Shown piece by piece: positions 36,711-44,788 of a DNA stretch of 64,000 nucleotides. The position numbers and the translations under genes were made by a program. This DNA comes from an uncultured Aquimarina sp. (GTDB taxonomy: Bacteria > Bacteroidota > Bacteroidia > Flavobacteriales > Flavobacteriaceae): the NCBI GenBank assembly GCA_947498935.1, contig CANMMM010000008.1, positions 62,001 to 126,000 of the forward strand. The letters run 5' to 3'. Under the pieces are notes generated by a model. The model was given only the letters and a program-made list of their open reading frames with translations, ran no database searches and was not told the origin of the DNA. Each line of letters opens with the position of its first letter. The first letter of the stretch is position 1.

Positions 36711-37355
36711 ATGAAAACAATTACAGATTGTGTCCATACCATACTACGGCATCAGCCTTTTTTAGAAGATGCCTTATCGCGTGAGATCATTAATTTTAGT
36801 TCTCTGGCAGAAGATCTATTACCACAGGTAGAAAAAGAAATGCGAAAACCTGTAAAAGCGGGCTCTATAGTCATGGCCTTACGTAGGTACCACCCTAAGA
36901 GAGTTAAGCATTCAGAAAACTTAGGAAATCTAGGAGATATTGTAGTGAGATCTGGCATTACAGAATATTCATTTTTAAATTCGAATACAATCCTCACGAG
37001 TCAGTCTAACTTATTGAATACGGTCAAAGACAAAACAAAAACATACTTTACTTTTTCTAGCAATTTTCAAGAAAGTAATATTTTAGTGTCTTCCTCTTTA
37101 AAGAGCGTAGTAGAAGATCATTTCAGGGATGAAACGTGTATTTCCGTAACAGATGATTTATCCTCGATGTCCATTGCATTACCAGATGATAGCTCTAAAA
37201 CGATCGGGCTATATTTTTATATTTTTAAGTTACTGGCTTATGAAGGGATTCCAATTTTCGAAATTATTTCTACTTCTAATTATTTTACACTTTTTTTAGA
37301 AAAGGAATATGTAAATGACGCTTTCGTACTGATGAATGAAATTAAAGAAAACTAA
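36711..37355 (+). CDS. ACT-like protein divergent from aspartate kinase
   Basis: The 214-residue protein has an N-terminal helical part (HTILRHQPFLEDALSREIIN, then AEDLLPQVEKEM and AGSIVMALRRYHPKR) that could be a winged-helix-like segment. The C-terminal approximately 75 residues (TIGLYFYIFKLLAYEGIPIF then FTLFLEKEYVNDAFVLMNEI) look like an ACT domain. Such proteins are often annotated as aspartate-kinase-like, but no kinase domain is present. The divergent position suggests a regulator that senses an aspartate-family amino acid. The function is inferred. Confidence 0.7.
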   Translation: MKTITDCVHTILRHQPFLEDALSREIINFSSLAEDLLPQVEKEMRKPVKAGSIVMALRRYHPKRVKHSENLGNLGDIVVRSGITEYSFLNSNTILTSQSNLLNTVKDKTKTYFTFSSNFQESNILVSSSLKSVVEDHFRDETCISVTDDLSSMSIALPDDSSKTIGLYFYIFKLLAYEGIPIFEIISTSNYFTLFLEKEYVNDAFVLMNEIKEN

Positions 37356-37382
37356 TATCAGGTATATATTGTAGTATCATGA

Positions 37383-37467
37383 GGGCGTTCCCCAAGGGTC
37401 GGGCTTTCCGCTGTATCTTTTTGTTTTGAAAAGAAAACAAAAAGGATGCCGCTGCAATCCCTAACGC
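37383..37467 (-). repeat. Dispersed structured repeat R1, copy 6 (variant B)
   Basis: Reverse copy with the same single long hairpin (CTTTTTGTTTT/AAAACAAAAAG) as copy 3 in place of the two central stems, and GATTGCAGCGG at its 5' part. Confidence 0.8.
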
Positions 37468-37499
37468 AATTTGATAGTTAAACAATGATACTTTTTAGT

Positions 37500-37535
37500 C
37501 ATAAAAAAAGCCCTCGGATTCGAAGGCTTTTTTTA
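37500..37535 (-). terminator. Terminator of the M13 peptidase gene
   Basis: AAAAAAGCC-C-TCG pairs with CGA-A-GGCTTTTTT; long A and T runs on both sides make it bidirectional. It lies within 45 bp of the peptidase stop codon and could also serve the ACT-like gene. Confidence 0.85.
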
Positions 37536-37543
37536 TAATGTTC

Positions 37544-39619
37544 TTACCAAATATGCACTCTCTCATTAGGAGGCAAATACATTTTGTCTCCAGATCTGAT
37601 GTCAAACGCATCATAGAACTCCTGTACATTCAATAATGGTTGTATCGCTCTAGTTGCTCCTGGTGAGTGTGGATCTGTTTTTATTTGCGTTCGTAGCGCA
37701 TCTTCTCTAACCTTTGTTCTCCAAACAGTAGCCCAAGACAGAAAGAAACGTTGCTCTGGTGTAAAACCATCGATATCATCGGGCCTACCGTGATCTGATA
37801 AATGTAGTTGCAATCCATCATACGCACCTAATATACCACCTAAATCTCCAATATTTTCTCCTAGTGTAAACTTTCCATTAATAAACACACTATCTAGTAC
37901 CTCTATAGCGCTGTATTGCTCTGCTAAGGCTTCACCTCTTTTGGTAAACTGAGTAAGGTCTTCTTTGGTCCACCAGTTTGCTAGATTACCATTCGCATCA
38001 AATCGTGCTCCAGAATCATCAAAAGCATGTGATATTTCGTGTCCTATGACAGCACCTATCCCTCCATAATTTACTGCTTCGTCTGCTTGGTAATTATAAA
38101 ATGGTGGCTGTAAAATCGCCGCAGGAAATACAATTTCATTAAACAATGGATTGAAATAAGCATTTACTGTTTGCGGAGACATGCCCCATTCTGTTTTATC
38201 CACAGGTTCTCGTACTTCCTTAATGTTCTTTTCTAGTTCCCATGCTGATACTGCCGACATATTCTCAAAATAAGAAATACCTTCTTTTATAGCTAAGTTG
38301 CTATAATCCTCCCATGTATCTGGGTATCCTACCTTAACTGTAAATGTATCTAATTTTTCTATCGCTTTCTTTTTCGTAACCTCGCTCATCCAATCTAGAT
38401 CTTCTATTCTTTTTTGGTATGCTTTAATGACATTGGCGATCATTTTTTCTGCTTTTTTCTTAGCTTCTGGCGGAAATTTAGCACCTACATACAATCTACC
38501 TATAGCTTCGCCAATAGCACTATTTACTACTCCTAATGCTCGTTCTTCTAAAGGCTGTTGTTTAATAGCTCCTGACAGCTGCTTGCTATAAAAACTCCAA
38601 TTTTCTCTCTCGATAGGCATTGATAGCTCATTAGATGCGACATTAAATGTAGTCCATTTCACTACTTTCTTTAAATCTTCTATAGGCGTATCTACCAATA
38701 TATGTTGTAATGCCTTCATGTATTTAGGTTGCATTACGATCACACTATCCAATGTTTTTTCTACCCCCATATCTGCAAGAAATTTTTTCCAATCTATAGC
38801 AGGTGTCATTTCTGTTAATTGCTGTATGGATCTAGGATTGTTAAACTTTCGAGTGTCTCTACTAGCTACTTTATCCAATCGTGGCTCAGCTAATTGGGTT
38901 TCTATAGCTAAAATCACCTCAGCATCATTCGCTGCAGTTTCTGCTGTATATCCGATATGCTGCAGCATTTTAGTAATATAGGCTGTATATTGCTTTCTTA
39001 TTTCGATAGATCTTTCATCTTGGTCTAAATAATAATCTCTATTAGGTAAGCCTAAAGCTTCTGTTGTGATATAAGGTGCATTTACACTACTATTACTCAA
39101 ATTAGGAAATGAAGTAAATCCTGTAAAAGGTCCTGCTACTGTTCTATCAGAGGCCAACAGGGTTTGTAAATCTTGGATATTCTGAATCGCATCGATCTTA
39201 TCTAATGCAGGCTGTATAGGAGTTATTCCTGCTGTATTCCTAGACACTGTATCCATGATAGATTCGAATAACAATAAGGCTTTGTGTTGATCTGTTCCTA
39301 CTGTGTATTTTCCACTAGCCTTTGCATTTTTTAAAATCTCTAATACATCATAGTCGGTTTTTTTTCTAAGCACTCCAAAACCACCCCATGAAGTTCTATC
39401 TTCAGGAATTTCTGTTTGCTTCATCCAATTTCCATTAACATAGTTATAGAAATCTTCTTTAGGACTAATGCTTTGATCCATATTGTCCAAAACAAGTCCT
39501 GGCACACGTGCCGATGTAGTTATAGACTCGTCACCTGTGTTCGTAGATGGACGATCACATGCTATGAATACAGCTACACAGAGCATTAAAAAAAATACAT
39601 TTCGTAATTTTACAATCAT
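37544..39619 (-). CDS. M13-family (neprilysin-like) metallopeptidase, lipoprotein
   Basis: The 691-residue protein has a lipoprotein signal (FIACDRPS, Cys near residue 21). The M13 N-domain begins with ISPKEDFYNYVNGNWMKQTE. The zinc site is VIGHEISHAFDDSGARFD (HExxH), the third ligand Glu lies in LGENIGDLGG, and substrate-binding NAYFNPLFNEIVFPAAIL is typical. It probably degrades peptides in the periplasm or at the outer membrane. Full length. An R3 element starts 20 bp upstream of its ATG, replacing most of the leader. Confidence 0.93.
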   Translation of the reverse strand: MIVKLRNVFFLMLCVAVFIACDRPSTNTGDESITTSARVPGLVLDNMDQSISPKEDFYNYVNGNWMKQTEIPEDRTSWGGFGVLRKKTDYDVLEILKNAKASGKYTVGTDQHKALLLFESIMDTVSRNTAGITPIQPALDKIDAIQNIQDLQTLLASDRTVAGPFTGFTSFPNLSNSSVNAPYITTEALGLPNRDYYLDQDERSIEIRKQYTAYITKMLQHIGYTAETAANDAEVILAIETQLAEPRLDKVASRDTRKFNNPRSIQQLTEMTPAIDWKKFLADMGVEKTLDSVIVMQPKYMKALQHILVDTPIEDLKKVVKWTTFNVASNELSMPIERENWSFYSKQLSGAIKQQPLEERALGVVNSAIGEAIGRLYVGAKFPPEAKKKAEKMIANVIKAYQKRIEDLDWMSEVTKKKAIEKLDTFTVKVGYPDTWEDYSNLAIKEGISYFENMSAVSAWELEKNIKEVREPVDKTEWGMSPQTVNAYFNPLFNEIVFPAAILQPPFYNYQADEAVNYGGIGAVIGHEISHAFDDSGARFDANGNLANWWTKEDLTQFTKRGEALAEQYSAIEVLDSVFINGKFTLGENIGDLGGILGAYDGLQLHLSDHGRPDDIDGFTPEQRFFLSWATVWRTKVREDALRTQIKTDPHSPGATRAIQPLLNVQEFYDAFDIRSGDKMYLPPNERVHIW

Positions 39620-39639
39620 TTGTTATTTAATTATTAAAT

Positions 39640-39798
39640 GAACTCATCTTGATTTTTTCTTTTCCCTAAAAAGTGACTAAAATTCAACTGTATTTCGTTA
39701 CTTTTTTATCCGTAGCGCTGCTATGAATTTCAAAAAGTGCCTTATCCAGTCAAATTTCTTATCATTTTCGTTTAAAAACAAAAAGTCAAGATGAGTTC
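39640..39798. repeat. R3 inverted-repeat element, copy 2
   Basis: A 159 bp element with 20-22 bp inverted ends: GAACTCATCTTGATTTTTTC and, at the other side, AAAAAGTCAAGATGAGTTC. The body contains ATCCGTAGCGCTGCTATGAA, the core shared with R2. It lies 20 bp before the M13 peptidase ATG. Confidence 0.85.
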
Positions 39799-40224
39799 AA
39801 TAGTTTATCAGTAATTCGGCATAGATGATTAGGAATCATTTAGCCGCGCAATTTATGCAAATCAAGGCGTGTCGGAAAACGTTTACGCAATTTTAACGTT
39901 ACGCTACATATCTTAACATATTTTTTCCTATCACTATTGATTATACAATTTTGATTAAAAATATCTATAAACTCCAAAAACACAACACATCAACTCTTTT
40001 TTTTAATTACTATATCTATAAAAAAACTAGTGTAAAAAAAGTTTTTCAACGATGCTATTCTTTTTTGGTTTAGTCGTACAACTACATAATAGTGTCATAA
40101 AACCGAAAAATGTTACCCTCTAACAGTCTGTTTTCTTGTTAATATTATGCTAAAATTATATACTAGGGAGTTCACAAAAAGTAAACACCTTACTAACAAA
40201 TACTTTGCCAAAAAATAGTTCTTT
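39799..40224. other. Intergenic region upstream of the M13 peptidase
   Basis: About 425 bp of AT-rich sequence between R3 and R1 with no supported gene. No promoter for the M13 gene could be assigned. Confidence 0.5.
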
Positions 40225-40314
40225 GCGTTAGGGATAGGAGTGGAAATCCCACAGTACCGACCTTAGGAGGTACGAGGAATTGTAGCGGATAGCCCGACCC
40301 TTGTGGTAACGCCC
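40225..40314 (+). repeat. Dispersed structured repeat R1, copy 7
   Basis: Full copy; the variable stem is GTACC with GGTAC around GACCTTAGGA, a perfect 5-bp stem and a compensatory change. Lies just past the RES toxin stop codon. Confidence 0.85.
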
Positions 40315-40335
40315 CAATAAAAACTAAGGGAAAGA

Positions 40336-40791
40336 TTATTTTAGTAACCTAGTATCAAAACTAAATGGGACTACTGTAAGTAATTGTACTTGATTAAAAT
40401 CTGGATGCAATGGATTGATCAATAAATTTTGTTCCATAGGTACGATAATACTTGGTACTTTGAGACCTAAAGACTTATTCTCTGCTATCCAATCCATCGA
40501 TAGATGCTGTACACCAGTAGAAGGGGGCGTTGTATTCCAATTCACTGGTAATTGATCTACATCTAATGATAGTATGGAGTCGTCTGGCACTTCGATCGTA
40601 GCAATCGCCATATCATCTGGAAAATAAGAAGCCGGTAAATGTGCTAGCACTTCTAATGTAGATAATGAAGCAGAAAGACTGGTATATAATACGGCTACGC
40701 CTTTGGGATTCCATCTACCCCCTACCGTTTTTGCGCCAATACCTGTAAGATCTCTAATGTATTTTTGTTTTGCTATTCTATATACATGCAT
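40336..40791 (-). CDS. RES-domain toxin
   Basis: The 151-residue protein has the RES-family pattern: HVYRIAKQKYIRDLTGIGAK, GGRWNPKGVAVLYTSLSASLSTLE, and a C-terminal NLLINPLHPDFNQVQLL. RES toxins of Xre/RES pairs degrade or modify NAD+. The family's key Arg (GGRWN), Tyr (LYTS) and Glu (STLE) are all visible. It shares one base with the antitoxin gene upstream, the usual antitoxin-first order. Confidence 0.9.
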   Translation of the reverse strand: MHVYRIAKQKYIRDLTGIGAKTVGGRWNPKGVAVLYTSLSASLSTLEVLAHLPASYFPDDMAIATIEVPDDSILSLDVDQLPVNWNTTPPSTGVQHLSMDWIAENKSLGLKVPSIIVPMEQNLLINPLHPDFNQVQLLTVVPFSFDTRLLK

Positions 40792-41243
40792 TATGCAAAG
40801 ATTCCATGCTCTATTCGTACTAGTTCTTCGTTTAATAATTGAAACCCAAAAGAAGTATCTAATAAATCTTTGGGACGCTTAGCTGCAAGTGCAATATTTG
40901 GATGATCCATCCATTTCTTAAAACGATCTAGATCGCCAAATACGTTTTCACCTTTGGAATATAATTTAGCCAATTGCAACGCCTTAGAACTTGCTTCGGT
41001 ATTTAGTTTTTTATTTAATTCATAGCGCTGTATCGTACGCTCTGATAAATGCAATACATGCGCTAATTCATTAAGATCAAAATCTACCGTTTTAGCAAGG
41101 TGTAGTAATGATTTTTTGTCGATGCCATTTCTAGAAAGCTCTATAAAATCATATACATTATGCAAAGGAATATCGATATTTAAATATCTTAATAGTCCTT
41201 TATTTTCTAATCCTTCGAAGTCTAAGGTTGATGCTGCACCCAT
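40791..41243 (-). CDS. Xre/MbcA/ParS-type antitoxin
   Basis: The 150-residue protein has an N-terminal HTH (KSLLHLAKTVDFDLNELAHV then LSERTIQRYELNKKLN) and the C-terminal DUF2384-type part GENVFGDLDRFKKWMDHPNIALAAKRPKDLLDT, which inserts into the RES active site. It neutralises the toxin and should repress the pair. An inverted repeat overlaps the promoter. Confidence 0.9.
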   Translation of the reverse strand: MGAASTLDFEGLENKGLLRYLNIDIPLHNVYDFIELSRNGIDKKSLLHLAKTVDFDLNELAHVLHLSERTIQRYELNKKLNTEASSKALQLAKLYSKGENVFGDLDRFKKWMDHPNIALAAKRPKDLLDTSFGFQLLNEELVRIEHGIFA

Positions 41244-41261
41244 AGTTATTAGTTTTGTTTA

Positions 41262-41292
41262 GACAAAAGTACATAAAAAAATGTCATTTGTC
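41262..41292 (-). promoter_or_regulatory. Promoter and candidate operator of the Xre/RES pair
   Basis: Minus strand -7 box TACTTTTG (41271-41264) lies 20 bp before the antitoxin ATG. It sits inside an inverted repeat GACAAA-N19-TTTGTC (with inner ACAT/ATGT), a plausible autorepression site. Confidence 0.5.
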
Positions 41293-41298
41293 TCGGTT

Positions 41299-43611
41299 TT
41301 ATTCTAAAATCTTATCCAAATCTTTGTTAATTTCCTCTAAACGAGCTTCCATAGAGCGAATAGCAATGGTAGAGAGGTATCGTCCCAGAGGTAAGATAGG
41401 AGTAATTTTTATATCTTTTCCTGTATGCATTATGTTAATAGGCGTTAGATTAGGAACAATTTCAGTTTCTTGTAATTCTATCACATGACCACTTTCTAGC
41501 TTTTTGGCCACTTCATTAGTATGCCCCGATCGTACATTCATCAAGGTAATCAAAGGAGCAGTGAATTGTGTTTCTTTTTTGATTGTTGTTGGCTCATTTT
41601 CATGTACAATCAGTACATTCTTAATGTTTATTTTAGGCAATAATTCTGGAAAAGAATCTCGTACTACCTGTCTAAATACTTCTTCGACACCTCTAGAAAC
41701 ACGCCCCCCAACATTATCATAGTAGCCTGCATCTGCATATTGATCGACACGGTGATGCTTTCGATATGTAGGTATCTCCCCTACTGGCGTAACATATGGA
41801 AAACTCGCATTGATACGCATCGCTGTCGATAATCGTATGGATTTTTGAGGGTGACTCTGTGCTAAGGTGCTGAAAAAATCTACCAAACCAGTTAGTGGCC
41901 TTAGATGTTCATAGGTTACAGGACTAATTACATGATATCCTCCTGATTGGGTATGCGTGGTATTGATTAATAATAATGGAGGCATTGCTTTCGTCCTACT
42001 AGTCGGTGTAGCTGATAGGGATTTCTTATAGAAAGATAAAAATTCCTTGTCTAGCAACCCCGCTCCTGTTGCATCTGAAAAATAAGCTTTATGCGCTGTA
42101 CTCCATTGATTTTCTAACAATTGACCTCGATTATCAAAACTAAATAAATCTGTAGTTTCCTTCAGTAAATCTCTTCCTAATAAAGATAGTAACGCAATGG
42201 ACAAGTAATTTTCTTTATAAATAGCACTGGCTTTATAACTCAAACTAGGATACTCTTTGTTTTCTTTCATTTCAAAGGTAGCTGTATACCCCAGTTGATT
42301 AGCGGATTGTGCTTCTGAGAAAAACATCGCATTCCCTACACTACCGCCAGAAGCGCCTGTAAGTGATAATAAATGATCTGTAAAGTAACGACCTTCGGAT
42401 TCCTTATACAAATAACTATGTACCAAAAAAGACCATAGCCCCGCTCTGGATCCCCCACCTTCTGCTGCTACTAATAATACAGGAAATGGTGTTTCACTAC
42501 ATGCTATTTTTTCTTTTCGTTGTTGTATCCAATCATACACATAGGCATCCATCGTAGGCCTTTTCATTTCCGTATCTACTAAATCTAAATGATAATGATC
42601 TGACCCTGCTGCAAAAAGCTTAGACAATATAATACTACCTACAAAGACTAAGGTAAATAGAGGAAGGCGAATTTTTTTACCCAATAGCATCAGTAAAAAA
42701 CTGAGCATAAAAAGACTGATAAATGATAATACTAAAATAGACAGTGGGTTAATGCCACTAGCGAGTTCTGGAACAATATTTAATACTAAAAATACTCCTA
42801 GAAGTATAAAACCACTCAATAGAATTGCTCCATAAAAAAACTGTTGTGGCAACTTTTTTAGTACAAAAAAGCTATTAAAGGACAATAAGGTAAATAATAA
42901 GGTTAATGAGGTGCTAGAAATAAAAAGATTACCCAAATCTTTTTCTGCCTTAGTATTCAATGTACCCAATGATATGATGACTCCTAATAAGATCACTGAA
43001 AGAATAACTACAATGATGCGTGCATTGATGTTTTTAAAAGCAAATGATTTCAGAAAATGATATACATTAGGTTCTGATACGATTAATAATAAAATAATAC
43101 ATACTAATAATGTATTCGAGGGATTAAATATTTCTGTATACGTATTGACCAAACCAAAAGACTCCATCGCATTTAGCATACTTAAAGAAGAAATCACTAA
43201 TAATAAGATCGCTAAGATCCTTGGTACCATCATACGCATATGTACCTTTACCTCATAACTATAATTCATACTTGCTTTCTCTCGCTGAAAGCGATAGTGA
43301 TGATTAGGAATTAGTCCTATTAAATTAAAGAAAGTAATTCTGCTATAATTATGATAATACAAATACTTGGGAGAGTTCCAGATCAAAAAAGCTGCTGCAG
43401 TAAGTAATCCAAAATACAAGGGTACTTCTAAGAAAAAAGCATCTCCTTGGTTAAGAATCAGTAATAAATCCAATGCTTGTGGAAAAAACCACAAGGTAGC
43501 ATAGATCACAATCACAAAAATTACACTGATCAGATTATTTACTAATTCTCTCATCAAAGCACGAAACCAAATACTAAATGTATGAAACATGGATACTAAC
43601 TGTGGGGTCAT
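41299..43611 (-). CDS. Integral membrane patatin-like phospholipase
   Basis: The 770-residue protein has about eight or nine membrane helices in residues 25-335. The soluble C-terminal half holds the patatin catalytic set: oxyanion loop AAEGGGSRAG (about 382-391), nucleophile elbow TGASGGSVG (Ser421) and the dyad Asp in YADAGYYDN (about 625). It probably cleaves acyl chains of lipids next to the inner membrane. Fusion of patatin to a large membrane domain is unlike soluble or T5SS-secreted patatins. Function beyond lipid-acyl hydrolase is unknown. Single gene, divergent from a small secreted protein. Confidence 0.8.
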   Translation of the reverse strand: MTPQLVSMFHTFSIWFRALMRELVNNLISVIFVIVIYATLWFFPQALDLLLILNQGDAFFLEVPLYFGLLTAAAFLIWNSPKYLYYHNYSRITFFNLIGLIPNHHYRFQREKASMNYSYEVKVHMRMMVPRILAILLLVISSLSMLNAMESFGLVNTYTEIFNPSNTLLVCIILLLIVSEPNVYHFLKSFAFKNINARIIVVILSVILLGVIISLGTLNTKAEKDLGNLFISSTSLTLLFTLLSFNSFFVLKKLPQQFFYGAILLSGFILLGVFLVLNIVPELASGINPLSILVLSFISLFMLSFLLMLLGKKIRLPLFTLVFVGSIILSKLFAAGSDHYHLDLVDTEMKRPTMDAYVYDWIQQRKEKIACSETPFPVLLVAAEGGGSRAGLWSFLVHSYLYKESEGRYFTDHLLSLTGASGGSVGNAMFFSEAQSANQLGYTATFEMKENKEYPSLSYKASAIYKENYLSIALLSLLGRDLLKETTDLFSFDNRGQLLENQWSTAHKAYFSDATGAGLLDKEFLSFYKKSLSATPTSRTKAMPPLLLINTTHTQSGGYHVISPVTYEHLRPLTGLVDFFSTLAQSHPQKSIRLSTAMRINASFPYVTPVGEIPTYRKHHRVDQYADAGYYDNVGGRVSRGVEEVFRQVVRDSFPELLPKINIKNVLIVHENEPTTIKKETQFTAPLITLMNVRSGHTNEVAKKLESGHVIELQETEIVPNLTPINIMHTGKDIKITPILPLGRYLSTIAIRSMEARLEEINKDLDKILE

Positions 43612-43965
43612 GACTGAAAGGTTTTAAAAGAGTAGTATAAGCTTCCAAAAATAAAATATCTTACGACATCTAAATCATGAATATGTAAACTTTTTTCCTA
43701 CAAAAACAGAAATATCACGATTTTCGATCTCATAAATACAAAATTTTAACATTTCTTTATAATAGTAGTGTTTACTAGCTTTATGCCATTTTTTGTCAAA
43801 AAAAGTAAACTTTCCCTCCCACTTTTTCTTGTCAGAATTACGGTTTTAACATAATTTATTGTATCTTGTCGGTATCAAAACGAATTAAAACCATCAAACC
43901 CTTTTAATTTAGTAAGTAAAAACTTACTTTTTACAAATCTAAAATTGAACCCAAAAACAGCGCCT
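43612..43965. other. Divergent promoter region, patatin and small secreted protein
   Basis: 354 bp with no gene. ATAATTTATTGTATCTTGT (about 43853) resembles a -7 region but is not a full match; a very similar sequence stands before the gene at 50108. Confidence 0.4.
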
Positions 43966-44499
43966 ATGAAAAAAATTACTCTCTTATTAGCAATATTGTT
44001 ATACAGCAGTATTTCTGCCAGCGTAAAAATTGACATTTCAAGTAAACTAATTTCTGTAACAGAAAACACTGTTATTGATGGATTAGATGAAAATACAGAA
44101 GAAGGTGTAATCTTTATTACAGAAAGCTTACACATACAAAACGATGCCCGTATAGAAATCAGAAACGCATGTCTTATCATCTTAGGTGATATCTCTGGTA
44201 ATGGAATCTTGGACATCGATGAATCTGCTACTGTAACTCTAGAAGGAGAAAAACAAGGTAGAGTGACATTTATAGATAGATTATTAGCAGACTCTACATG
44301 CCAACAAACTACAGGACTAGCAACTTTTAAAGATATTAAAGAAGTACCATTAGGAGTTAACTACAGCCTTTATACATTAAAAGGTAGATTATTAGATAAA
44401 GGTCAAATAGATGAATACCTTCATAACTATATGGATCCTAAAACATACTTAATCAAAGTGGAAGGTTATAAATTAAGAAAAATAATATTCAAAGGATAA
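43966..44499 (+). CDS. Small secreted protein with T9SS-like C-terminal segment
   Basis: The 177-residue precursor starts at the ATG at 43966 (an upstream TTG at 43945 adds seven unlikely residues). Signal peptide MKKITLLLAILLYSSISAS. The middle (IQNDARIEIRNACLIILGDI then GNGILDIDESATVTLEG) reads like short beta-helix turns. The last 45 residues (VNYSLYTLKGRLLDKGQ, then KTYLIKVEGYKLRKIIFKG) resemble the second half of a T9SS sorting domain, lacking the usual YPNP start. It may be a surface or extracellular protein; no known family recognised. Confidence 0.65.
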   Translation: MKKITLLLAILLYSSISASVKIDISSKLISVTENTVIDGLDENTEEGVIFITESLHIQNDARIEIRNACLIILGDISGNGILDIDESATVTLEGEKQGRVTFIDRLLADSTCQQTTGLATFKDIKEVPLGVNYSLYTLKGRLLDKGQIDEYLHNYMDPKTYLIKVEGYKLRKIIFKG

Positions 44500-44530
44500 T
44501 TCAATCATAAAAAGTAAGGTTTATGAATAG

Positions 44531-44564
44531 GTACACATCGCTTCAGGCGGTGTGTACTTTTTTT
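44531..44564 (+). terminator. Terminator of the small secreted protein gene
   Basis: GTACACA-T-CGC pairs with G-G-TGTGTAC (imperfect inner pairs), followed by T7. It begins 31 bp after the stop codon. Confidence 0.8.
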
Positions 44565-44569
44565 ATAAA

Positions 44570-44729
44570 GAAGTGATATAAACTTTTTTGATTTTAGCAA
44601 AAAACCAAGAATTTGTAATCAAATACAGTGGTTTTTTAGTTACATAGCGCTGCTACGCAACTAAAAAAATGCAAAATTTAAGTGCAAAAGATCGTTTTAT
44701 AGCAAATTGAAAAAAGTTTATACCACTTC
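44570..44729. repeat. R2 inverted-repeat element, inverted copy
   Basis: 160 bp with both ends intact: GAAGTGATATAAACTTTTTT and, at the other end, AAAAAAGTTTATACCACTTC. The body contains TTTTTTAGTTACATAGCGCT then GCTACGCAACTAAAAAA and GATCGTTTTATAGC, the reverse of other copies. Confidence 0.85.
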
Positions 44730-44764
44730 AAAGTAAAATCATAGGTAAACTCGACACAAAACAA

Positions 44765-44772
44765 TATTTTTG
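44765..44772 (+). promoter_or_regulatory. -7 box of moeA
   Basis: TATTTTTG matches TAnnTTTG and ends 17 bp before the moeA ATG. The -33 position has no TTG. Confidence 0.45.
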
Positions 44773-44788
44773 GGAAAATTAATATTGT

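Noticed and set aside
43875..44216. Minus-strand frame of 113 codons
   Set aside because: It is antisense to the secreted protein with a clear signal peptide; no conserved pattern.
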